5,947 nucleotides of DNA. It comes from Syntrophomonadaceae bacterium. Lineage in GTDB: Bacteria > Bacillota > Syntrophomonadia > Syntrophomonadales > Syntrophomonadaceae. A program made the translations under genes and the position numbers. Below the pieces are notes generated by a model. The model did no database searches, had not been told where the DNA came from, and was given only the letters and a program-made list of their open reading frames with translations. Below are positions 1 to 5,411 of this stretch, in pieces; within the stretch, counting starts at the first letter, position 1, and the number at the start of each line of letters is the position of its first letter. The stretch spans positions 1 through 5,947 of the forward strand of contig JAQUGU010000108.1 in assembly GCA_028683995.1 (NCBI GenBank). The letters are read 5' to 3'.

Positions 1-1562
1 ATAAAACCGACCAGTCCGGCACTCCCTATATAGATATGCGCTATCCGGATGGTATTAACTTCTTTGATTTGCCGCCTGATCCAGACAGTTATGACAACTG
101 GGCAAAATTTATGCGGGTCAGTCAGGATATAGAAAATGATCCCAAAAACATTGCTGCTGCCAGCCATCGTACCTGGGATGATGAAGGCAATAAGATTAAT
201 TTTGGGGACGGGAATAATGCCCTTAAAGTTGCCCAGTTAAAACATGACTTGAATAATGTTATTTATGACCTGAAAACAGATGGCATCAGTATAGATATCA
301 GTTCCACCGAGGCTTTGGAATTTTTAATTGATGCCGGTAGTGGTATTAAGCGCATTCAGGTACCAGCTCCCCGGACTTTTGCTGATATGCGTAAGCTGGC
401 CGATGCTATTCAGGAGAAATTGGACAAAGAGGAAATGGATGTCAAGGTAAGGCTGGATGGGGACGAAATTTTCTTTCACTCCACTTCGGTACGCAGTTTG
501 GAGGTCATTAACCCTGACTCGGGTATTGAAGATATTAAAAGTAACGGGTTGCAGAACGGTGAATATCGAATTGATACTATAGTTGATCAACCCGGACAGC
601 GTAATGCCAGGCTCAGCCTGTTGCAAAGCTATAATCGGGGAAGCGCCACCAACATTCTCGGAGCAGGGACTATCGGTAATCTAAGTGGAGCAGATACCAT
701 TAGTATCAATTCTTCCATAGAGCTAACCGTTGCCGATGTAGATATTTCCAGTGGAGTTGTAACCTATTCTTACATAGCCCATGAGTATAGCCGGGATGGA
801 GTTTACGAACGGCGTTCAGGTACGGTAAGTATTGCTTATGGAGGACCTGATGCGCAACTGCTGGCCATTGGCTCTTTGAGATTTGAGCTTAATGGGCTCA
901 AGTTGAAAGAAGCTCGGGATGTTGCTGAACTAAGGATAGGAGATAAAGGAATACTAAACCTGACGGCAGCCACCACGGACACAGATACGTTCCAGCAGCT
1001 AGATATTAAATATGACTATAACTCCCCGGAAGCAGACAGTCGCACTCACCGTTTCATGTTTAATGAAGGGGTACTGGATGGTCTTAATGCGACTGCATTA
1101 AAACTGGATGAGAACAAACTACATTTTTTTACCCTTAATAATAATCCATTGAGCCAATATTATGGCAGAAGTTATGATGGAAACATTGAATTAACTACCG
1201 GCACTGTTTTAGCCGGCAACCCGCTGGCTACCAGCAGCCCGGCGGTACATTTTTCCTATTATCAAGAGCCGGTGGAAAATCTGGGCCTGGTACAACACGT
1301 TACTACTGATGATTACTGGCGTTCTATCGCTGCCGATACCGGAGTACAAAGCCAGGAGGCCCAGCGCATGGTAAAAAACCAGGAAACCCTCCTTAATGAA
1401 TTGGAAAATAAACGCCAGTCAGTTTCCGGAGTTTCCCTGGATGAAGAAATGACCAATATGATTAGGTTCCAACACGCCTATAACGCCGCCGCCCGTTTCA
1501 TAACCTCTATCGATGAAGCTCTGGAGGTAGTAATAAGCCGCATGGGCCTGGTGGGAAGATAG
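1..1562 (+). CDS. flgK: Flagellar hook-associated protein 1 FlgK, 5'-truncated by window edge
   Basis: FlgK is the first hook-filament junction protein, exported by the flagellar type III system. The reading frame is open to the left edge (codons from position 3), so the ATG at 36 is internal and not a start. Numbering from that Met, residues 26-70 carry the FlgK signature (MRVSQDIENDP, IAAAS, GDGNNALKVAQLK). Residues 422-508 are the conserved C-terminal helix: TTDDYWRSIAADTGVQSQEA, then SGVSLDEEMTNMIRFQHAYN, ending in the usual amphipathic tail. In ordinary FlgK these blocks lie close together. Here about 350 residues (roughly 73-421, nt 252-1298) separate them, so the full protein is probably near 850-900 aa against about 500-550 in Bacillus or E. 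coli (inference). The insertion is rich in beta-type sequence, D/N/G/S/T residues and short motifs also found in the FlgL insertion. No Cys is visible in this part. The stop is TAG; flgL follows after a 231-bp gap holding a repeat element. Confidence 0.95.
   Translation, partial: KTDQSGTPYIDMRYPDGINFFDLPPDPDSYDNWAKFMRVSQDIENDPKNIAAASHRTWDDEGNKINFGDGNNALKVAQLKHDLNNVIYDLKTDGISIDISSTEALEFLIDAGSGIKRIQVPAPRTFADMRKLADAIQEKLDKEEMDVKVRLDGDEIFFHSTSVRSLEVINPDSGIEDIKSNGLQNGEYRIDTIVDQPGQRNARLSLLQSYNRGSATNILGAGTIGNLSGADTISINSSIELTVADVDISSGVVTYSYIAHEYSRDGVYERRSGTVSIAYGGPDAQLLAIGSLRFELNGLKLKEARDVAELRIGDKGILNLTAATTDTDTFQQLDIKYDYNSPEADSRTHRFMFNEGVLDGLNATALKLDENKLHFFTLNNNPLSQYYGRSYDGNIELTTGTVLAGNPLATSSPAVHFSYYQEPVENLGLVQHVTTDDYWRSIAADTGVQSQEAQRMVKNQETLLNELENKRQSVSGVSLDEEMTNMIRFQHAYNAAARFITSIDEALEVVISRMGLVGR
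252..1298 (+). other. Large insertion domain region within FlgK
   Basis: This coding segment (residues 73-421, counted from the Met at nt 36) lies between the conserved GDGNNALKVAQLK block and the conserved C-terminal DDYWRSIAADTG block. Residues about 85-165 look like a flagellin-hook IN type fold: a strand, then a helix (FADMRKLADAIQEKL), then strands (DVKVRLDGDEIFFHSTS). That resemblance is by eye only. Residues about 165-310 contain LQNGEYRIDT, SSIELTVADVD, FELNGLKL and IGDKGILNLTA. Residues 320-408 contain THRFMF, LHFFTL, RSYDGNIELTTG and AVHFSY. The blocks from IGDK onward match FlgL residues 651-741 in the same order. The insertion probably forms extra outer (D2/D3-like) domains of the junction ring, which is an inference. 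Confidence 0.75.
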
Positions 1563-1566
1563 AATA

Positions 1567-1770
1567 ATAGACACTGAAACCACTGAATTTTATGAATTAC
1601 ATACCCACAGGGCACACGGATGCTCCCGTTGGTCGCTATTAAGGTAGCTGAAATATTTAAAAAGAGTAACCACAAGATGCATAAATATCCACTTTGGTAC
1701 CTATTAAGAATTTATAAACATAAAAAATAAGAATCAGTGCCCTTCATAATTTGTCTGTGTATAGTGTCTA
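1567..1770. repeat. MITE-like non-coding element, copy 1 (flgK-flgL gap)
   Basis: The gap between flgK and flgL has no gene. It is almost filled by an element beginning atagacactgaa (1567-1578) and ending agtgtcta (1763-1770), so TAGACACT/AGTGTCTA form perfect 8-bp inverted ends. The inverted similarity continues imperfectly inward: ttatgaatt near the left end is answered by ttcataatt near the right end. The left 85 bases (1567-1651) match the reverse complement of 4489-4573 at about 71 of 85 positions, counted by hand, so this is one of two related copies. The right ends also correspond, while the middle has diverged. It encodes no transposase or convincing ORF. A non-autonomous transposon relic or a dispersed structured repeat are both possible. 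I see no clear target-site duplication. Confidence 0.75.
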
Positions 1771-1780
1771 AAAATACCCC

Positions 1781-1786
1781 GGAGGG
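1781..1786 (+). promoter_or_regulatory. Ribosome binding site of flgL
   Basis: GGAGGG lies seven bases before the flgL ATG at 1794 and just outside the right end of the repeat element. The preceding CCC and this GGG could form a very short stem presenting CGGA, which would resemble a weak CsrA-type GGA loop, but a 3-bp stem is thin evidence. The RBS supports the chosen start, since no other in-frame start upstream has a comparable site. Confidence 0.8.
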
Positions 1787-1793
1787 ATGAAAA

Positions 1794-4352
1794 ATGAGAA
1801 TAACTAATTTTATGCTGGTTAACGATCTGAGGCGAAATCTGAATAATAATCTGGAACGCATGGATGAATTTCAGCGCCAGCTTTCCACCGGAAGAACCAT
1901 TAACAAACCCTCGGATAATCCGGCGGGAATAGTAAAATCATTGCGCTTGCGAACCACATTGGTAGAGGGCGCACAATACATGGATAACATAGGGGAAGCA
2001 GTAAACTTCATGCAGACTACGGATTCAGCCTGTAATGACATAAATGAAGTGCTGCAAAAAATCCGTGAATTAACTGTCAAAGCTGCAACCGGAACTAATG
2101 ACACTGATTCCAACCAGGCTATCGCCAAACAGGTAGCCGAACTTAACAACCAGTTGATGATGATAGCCAACAGTACCTACGGCAGTAAGTACATTTTCAG
2201 TGGTACCAACGTAACCGAGGCCCCTTACCAGGATGGTGTTTGGGTAGGTAATAATGACTACCTTAACATGGAAGTGGGCGCAGGGATTAAGGTGCCGGTT
2301 AACCTTATGATGCAGGAGTATTTCATGGGGCGATTAAGAGACACCTATATCAACCCAAAAGCCTCATTTATAAACAAGGTAGAGGCGGAAAACCTGTGTG
2401 AAGGTGATTACCAGCTCAAAACCTCTACCGGACTGGGCTGTGAAGCCGGTATTAATCTGAAATCACCTAATAATGAAGGGATGTTCTTCTTTACTAATGA
2501 TGATCCACCGCAAGCGGCTGCCATTAATGCCGGGAATGACCCTACAGCCCTGGCTGCCGATTCTATTTACAGCGGTGGCCTGACTATTACGGTAACTGCG
2601 GTTAATGAGCTTACCAATGAGCTTACCGTAAACGTTAGCGGCAAACTGGCTATAGGCGGTGGGCAATTTCAGGAGGTGCAGTTCAACGGTTTGACCATGA
2701 ATATGGCAGCCGGTGATGGCGAGGCTATTTTGACTATCCCCAGTGACCCTGCTGCCAATCCTCCAACCGGAATAGCTGCTAGCATTCCTGGAGCCGAACC
2801 TCTGGTTATATGGAATAATAGCGGAAGAGCACTGGGTGGTATTGATGATATTAGTCCCCAGTTTGCCATGGGGGATAAACTTAATATTTCCTTAAACTCA
2901 TCTCAGGCGGTAGCCCGGGAACAGCAGAGCTATCTTAGTTCCACCGCTAATAACGGGAGCTTTTTCTACCAGTCCAAGGATACCCCGGCCACCCTGGGAG
3001 CGGGTAAAGATGCAAATGCACTGGACAATGATTCTTCCTATAATGGCTCCTTACTTTTAGAGGTTAAAAGGATAATACCAGCTTCAGGAAACATTGGTCC
3101 CCGGTTTACCCTGAACGGGAGTAGTGATGCCAGTGGCGGGGTATTTACTCTGAACAAGCCCCTGTATCAAAAAGATAACAATGGGGTCCTGCAGTCGGTA
3201 AGTGATAACACAGATTTGACTTCCAGCTTTACTTATACTGGCACGGGATCGCTCGATGCGGCTATATATAACTACGACGAAGCTACTGGTATTGCGACTA
3301 TTACCTTTACTACTACTCCCGGTACCCCGGAAGAGCCCGAGGCTAAAATTATGTGGAATAATGACTGGGATGCTGGTGCCAATGAGGGCCTAGGCGATAC
3401 TGTCCCTGAATCCGGGAAGAACAAGGTTTACGACCAGTACGGCAATGAGTATACCCCGATAGAGGCCAATTGTGATGGAGTAACCTGGGATTATGAAGAT
3501 AACTACAGCCCTGCCAGGGTTATAGTCGATATAAAAGGACATCTTTATACCAGTAATGGCAAATATAAATATGTAGAACTGGAAAACATGGAGTTGGATG
3601 ATATGGAGGCTGCCCGCAACAAGGATATATTTACGATAAGTGCCTCAGATATAGGTGACCCTGATTTTACTGAAGACCTGGTTATTTGGAATAACGGAAC
3701 CGATACTTTAGGGGGAATAAGCATCGTTACCCCGGAAATAGCAGTGGGTGATAAAACCGTTATATCCCTATCTGCAAGAGGTACTGGTGATGCTCAAAGT
3801 GTAGATGTTGGTTATACCTATAAAGACATAAAAGGCGAACAGACCGGGGCCGGTAACCATAACTTTGTTTTCGCCGCTGATACACTGGATAATAAGTTAA
3901 ATGAATTTAAGTTTTTTACCATTGATGAAGAAACAGGCCTATCCTACGATGGTTCCGTTACTTTAGAAACCGGAGCTTTCCAGGCATCAGCTGATGGAGC
4001 GGTACGATTTGATTATGAAGCAGGCTTATTTGGTTATGTGGCGGATTTAACCAGAAGAATTGAGGTCGGTAAACTGCCTCAGGTAGGAAATGAACTGGCC
4101 GGTAATGACACTCGCATGAAGGAACTATTATTTTATCGTTCTACCATAGGCGCCCGCATTAACCGTTTGGAATTACAGCAAAGCCGCCTGGAATATACTC
4201 AGGAGTCTTTTACCGCATTGCTATCCAAGAACGAGGACGCCAATGAGGCCGAAGTCATACTTAACCTGAAACTGCAGGAAAACGTCTATCGCTCCTCCCT
4301 GGCCGCCGGCGCCCGTATAATAATGCCGTCCCTGATCGACTTCCTGCGGTAG
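1794..4352 (+). CDS. flgL: Flagellar hook-associated protein 3 FlgL, greatly enlarged
   Basis: FlgL is the second hook-filament junction protein, between FlgK and flagellin. Residues 1-145 are the flagellin-like N-terminal helices: MRITNFMLVNDLRRNLNNNL, then QLSTGRTINKPSDNP, VKAATGTNDTDSNQAIAKQV and YIFSGTNVTEAPY. Residues 775-852 are the C-terminal helices: YRSTIGARINRLELQQ, then NEDANEAEVILNLKLQENVY and RIIMPSLIDFL. Both ends are typical, but the protein is 852 aa where most FlgL are about 300. The extra ~600 residues (146-742, nt 2229-4019) are beta-rich, low in Lys and full of D/N/G/S/T. They contain two degenerate repeat units plus a terminal block shared with FlgK. Cys occurs at 80, 202, 216 and 560, which is unusual because exported flagellar proteins tend to lack Cys. 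The start is fixed by the RBS GGAGGG seven bases upstream. Repeat elements in opposite orientation flank the gene. FlgL identity is firm; the role of the insertion is unknown. Confidence 0.96.
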   Translation: MRITNFMLVNDLRRNLNNNLERMDEFQRQLSTGRTINKPSDNPAGIVKSLRLRTTLVEGAQYMDNIGEAVNFMQTTDSACNDINEVLQKIRELTVKAATGTNDTDSNQAIAKQVAELNNQLMMIANSTYGSKYIFSGTNVTEAPYQDGVWVGNNDYLNMEVGAGIKVPVNLMMQEYFMGRLRDTYINPKASFINKVEAENLCEGDYQLKTSTGLGCEAGINLKSPNNEGMFFFTNDDPPQAAAINAGNDPTALAADSIYSGGLTITVTAVNELTNELTVNVSGKLAIGGGQFQEVQFNGLTMNMAAGDGEAILTIPSDPAANPPTGIAASIPGAEPLVIWNNSGRALGGIDDISPQFAMGDKLNISLNSSQAVAREQQSYLSSTANNGSFFYQSKDTPATLGAGKDANALDNDSSYNGSLLLEVKRIIPASGNIGPRFTLNGSSDASGGVFTLNKPLYQKDNNGVLQSVSDNTDLTSSFTYTGTGSLDAAIYNYDEATGIATITFTTTPGTPEEPEAKIMWNNDWDAGANEGLGDTVPESGKNKVYDQYGNEYTPIEANCDGVTWDYEDNYSPARVIVDIKGHLYTSNGKYKYVELENMELDDMEAARNKDIFTISASDIGDPDFTEDLVIWNNGTDTLGGISIVTPEIAVGDKTVISLSARGTGDAQSVDVGYTYKDIKGEQTGAGNHNFVFAADTLDNKLNEFKFFTIDEETGLSYDGSVTLETGAFQASADGAVRFDYEAGLFGYVADLTRRIEVGKLPQVGNELAGNDTRMKELLFYRSTIGARINRLELQQSRLEYTQESFTALLSKNEDANEAEVILNLKLQENVYRSSLAAGARIIMPSLIDFLR
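2469..2903 (+). repeat. FlgL insertion, degenerate repeat unit 1
   Basis: This encodes FlgL residues 226-370. Landmarks in order are NNEGMFFF (226-233), SIYSGGLTITV (257-267), SGKLAIGGGQFQEVQFNGLT (282-301), LVIWNN (337-342), LGGI (347-350) and AMGDKLNISL (358-367). Each has a counterpart in the same order in unit 2. The copies are diverged at DNA level except around the WNN block, where cTGGTTATaTGGAATAA (from 2802) closely matches the later copy. It is best read as an ancient domain duplication inside the gene. Confidence 0.7.
2949..3773 (+). repeat. FlgL insertion, degenerate repeat unit 2
   Basis: This encodes FlgL residues 386-660. Counterparts of unit 1 are NNGSFFYQS (386-394), SSYNGSLLLEV (414-424), KGHLYTSNGKYKYVELENME (581-600), LVIWNN (629-634), LGGI (639-642) and AVGDKTVISL (650-659). 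It is longer than unit 1 because about 130 residues intervene between the SYNG and KGHLY blocks. That extra part holds another WNN (521-523, IMWNN) and a YDQYGNEYTP segment. It may therefore be a third, more decayed unit or an unrelated insertion. Confidence 0.65.
3744..4016 (+). other. Block shared between FlgL and FlgK insertions
   Basis: FlgL residues 651-741 run VGDKTVISLSARG, then VGYTYK, HNFVF, FKFFTI, LSYDGSVTLETG and AVRFDY. FlgK residues 301-408 (nt 936-1259) run IGDKGILNLTA, IKYDY, HRFMF, LHFFTL, RSYDGNIELTTG and AVHFSY in the same order and at similar spacing. In both proteins the block is the last part of the insertion, before the conserved C-terminal region. The alignment is by eye, but six ordered motifs make chance unlikely. 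Known hook and flagellin proteins do share their terminal helices; here the sharing is in the variable outer domain. Its 5' end overlaps the end of repeat unit 2. Confidence 0.7.
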
Positions 4353-4361
4353 GGGGGAACG

Positions 4362-4573
4362 ATAGACACTGAAGGACACTGAATTTTATGAATTACACTG
4401 ATTATAATTAAGTTGAAGGTATAAAAGTAGGGTTATTAATCAACTTTGGTGAACAGCTCATGGTTAAGAGAAAAGTATTTTAAAAAAATCAGCTACCCTA
4501 ATAGCGACCGCAGGGAGCATCAGCGTGCCCTTTGGGTATGTTATTCATAGTTCTCAGTGTATTCAGTGTCTAT
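4362..4573. repeat. MITE-like non-coding element, copy 2, inverted (flgL-yviE gap)
   Basis: The flgL-yviE gap contains no gene. The element begins atagacactgaa (4362-4373) and ends ttcagtgtctat (4562-4573), a perfect 12-bp inverted pair. The inverted similarity extends roughly 37 bases inward with a small indel and mismatches. The reverse complement of 4489-4573 matches 1567-1651 at about 84%, so this copy lies in the opposite orientation to copy 1. The conserved core includes gggcac, gatgctccc, ggtcgctatta and ggtagctga read on the - strand. It has no ORF of note and starts nine bases after the flgL stop. Confidence 0.78.
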
Positions 4574-4576
4574 AAT

Positions 4577-4600
4577 ATCCGCGAAATCCGCGTGAATTTA
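4577..4600 (+). repeat. ATCCGCG direct-repeat motif upstream of the yviE-like gene
   Basis: Two copies of ATCCGCG (4577-4583 and 4586-4592) are followed by TGAATTTA. Almost the same string, with one substitution and one inserted base, occurs at 5372-5396 before fliW. In both places the gene's ribosome binding site follows within a few bases. Similar ATCCGCG-type strings are common dispersed repeats in bacterial genomes, so this is probably a repeat remnant and not a specific operator. Confidence 0.6.
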
Positions 4601-4603
4601 AGC

Positions 4604-4608
4604 AGGTG
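4604..4608 (+). promoter_or_regulatory. Ribosome binding site deciding the yviE-like start
   Basis: AGGTG sits six bases before ATG 4615. An in-frame GTG exists at 4606, three codons earlier, but it lies within this site and has no good Shine-Dalgarno sequence of its own. ATG 4615 is therefore preferred, giving a protein that begins MDLRIT. Confidence 0.7.
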
Positions 4609-4614
4609 AGAGGT

Positions 4615-5178
4615 ATGGACCTACGCATTACCCAGCAGCCGGCCTTGGTAGGACTGGATATCCATAAGCCGGCCATAAAACTTAATACCACGCTACCTTA
4701 CCTGGATGTAAAAACTACGCCAGTTTCCCTGCAGATCGATAACCCTCCGGCCAAACTGGAGCTAGACTGGACCCAGTGCCGGGCTGATATGGGGCTGAAG
4801 AACCAGCGTATATTTTGCCAGGATACTGCGCAGTTGTCTTTAGCTCAGGGTTTGGAAGCTATAGGTACAATAGCTGCCGATGGGGATGCCCTGGGGCGTA
4901 TCGAAGCCCCGACCAGTGTGGAGCAATTAGTAGCATCCCGCCTGCAGGCAGAGTCTGAAGTAGACTATAATGTAGCTTTAATGCCCGAGCACCCGCCTGA
5001 GGTAAATGTAGAAACTAATGGAGTTGAGGTTACCCTAGAACCGCAGGAGGTTAACTGTAACTTGCAGCGGGGAATATTCGAAAACAAAACCGCCTGGGCC
5101 AAAGTAGACATGTACCTCCTACAAAAACCTTCCATCAACGTGGAATGGGTAGGAAGCTACTACGACGCCATCGCGTAA
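4615..5178 (+). CDS. YviE-like flagellar-operon protein (DUF6470 family)
   Basis: This 187-aa protein sits between flgL and fliW, exactly where Bacillus subtilis has yviE (191 aa), and resembles the DUF6470 family as I remember it. No enzymatic motif, signal peptide or membrane segment is seen. Residues 9-52 are a run of short, roughly 9-residue segments of P plus alternating hydrophobic residues (KPAIKLNTT, LPYLDVKTT, PVSLQIDN, PPAKLELDW). A similar run returns near 128-148 (PPEVNVETN, GVEVTLEPQ) and at 171-179 (KPSINVEWV). Between them, residues about 52-115 look helical, including CRADMGLKN and SVEQLVASRLQ. This suggests a beta-strand repeat scaffold flanking a helical middle. The function of the family is not established to my knowledge; context implies a cytoplasmic role in flagellar assembly or regulation. 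There is no direct coupling to fliW, because a 233-bp repeat-filled gap follows. Confidence 0.85.
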   Translation: MDLRITQQPALVGLDIHKPAIKLNTTLPYLDVKTTPVSLQIDNPPAKLELDWTQCRADMGLKNQRIFCQDTAQLSLAQGLEAIGTIAADGDALGRIEAPTSVEQLVASRLQAESEVDYNVALMPEHPPEVNVETNGVEVTLEPQEVNCNLQRGIFENKTAWAKVDMYLLQKPSINVEWVGSYYDAIA

Positions 5179-5186
5179 GATAATTA

Positions 5187-5389
5187 ACGCGGATTACGCA
5201 GATTAATTATAATTAATGCGGTTTTATATTATGAACTCAACTTTCTGAAATGTCATTGCTATGAAAACGTGCGTTTTTGTCATTGCGAGCGCAGCGCGGC
5301 AATCTATTCGATCAGTCCGCATGCTTTATAATATATTGTTTACCATTATAAAATCCGCGGAAACCCCTTAAATCCGCGAGATCCGCGTG
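5187..5389. repeat. Composite ~200-bp repeat element in the yviE-fliW gap
   Basis: The 233-bp gap before fliW holds no gene. Its left end, acgcggattacgcagatt (5187-5204), is an imperfect inverted match (about 15 of 18) to its right end, aatccgcgagatccgcgt (5371-5388). Another ATCCGCG copy lies at 5353-5359. The interior carries the palindromic cattgcgagcgc...gcaatct repeat and AT-rich filler including ttataatatattg. It is unrelated in sequence to the two MITE-like elements but has the same size, lack of ORF and inverted ends. I could not pick out a convincing promoter or terminator inside it. Confidence 0.6.
5279..5305. repeat. Palindromic REP-like repeat (cattgcgagcgc...gcaatct)
   Basis: ATTGC at 5282-5286 pairs with GCAAT at 5299-5303, with further GCGC pairing inside, giving a small imperfect GC-rich hairpin. 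The string tgtcattgcgagcgcagcg followed by cggcaatct belongs to a type of dispersed palindromic repeat I recall from many bacterial genomes. A partial second copy of its beginning, tgtcattgc, occurs at 5251-5259. It lies inside the composite element before fliW. There is no T-run after it, so it is not a classical terminator. Confidence 0.6.
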
Positions 5390-5396
5390 AAGTTTA
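5351..5396 (+). repeat. Triple ATCCGCG direct repeats upstream of fliW
   Basis: ATCCGCG occurs at 5353-5359, 5372-5378 and 5381-5387, followed by TGAAGTTTA and then the fliW ribosome binding site. The 5372-5396 part is nearly identical to 4577-4600 upstream of the yviE-like gene. It forms the right end of the composite element. Confidence 0.6.
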
Positions 5397-5397
5397 A

Positions 5398-5404
5398 AAA
5401 GGAG
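5398..5404 (+). promoter_or_regulatory. Ribosome binding site of fliW
   Basis: AAAGGAG ends seven bases before ATG 5412, a strong Gram-positive-type site that fixes the fliW start. It directly follows the ATCCGCG repeat tract. Confidence 0.8.
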
Positions 5405-5411
5405 ATGCCTT

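Noticed and set aside
1478..1675. 65-codon ORF on the - strand across the flgK end and element 1
   Set aside because: It overlaps the well-conserved flgK C terminus in antisense and runs into a repeat element; no ribosome binding site or recognisable protein.
1787..1807. Six-codon mini-ORF (ATG at 1787) overlapping the flgL start in another frame
   Set aside because: Its ATG directly abuts GGAGGG, too close for initiation, and it ends after six codons; chance is the simplest explanation.
4606..4608. GTG as the start of the yviE-like gene
   Set aside because: It overlaps the ribosome binding site that serves ATG 4615 and has no good site of its own.
5264..5278. AAAAC/GTTTT hairpin followed by a short T run, as a terminator
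   Set aside because: The stem is five mostly A-T pairs and the T run is part of the stem; too weak for an intrinsic terminator, and it lies in a repeat inside an operon.
5327..5332. TATAAT as the -10 box of a promoter for fliW-csrA
   Set aside because: No adequate -35 box lies at 16-18 bases upstream (best is TTCGAT at 14), the region is AT-rich, and it lies in a repeat. No sigma-D (TAAA-N15-GCCGATAT) site was found either.
5187..5389. CRISPR array or integration site suggested by the repeated ATCCGCG units
   Set aside because: The units are 7 bp with irregular 2-12 bp separation and no spacers of constant length; no cas or integrase gene is present.
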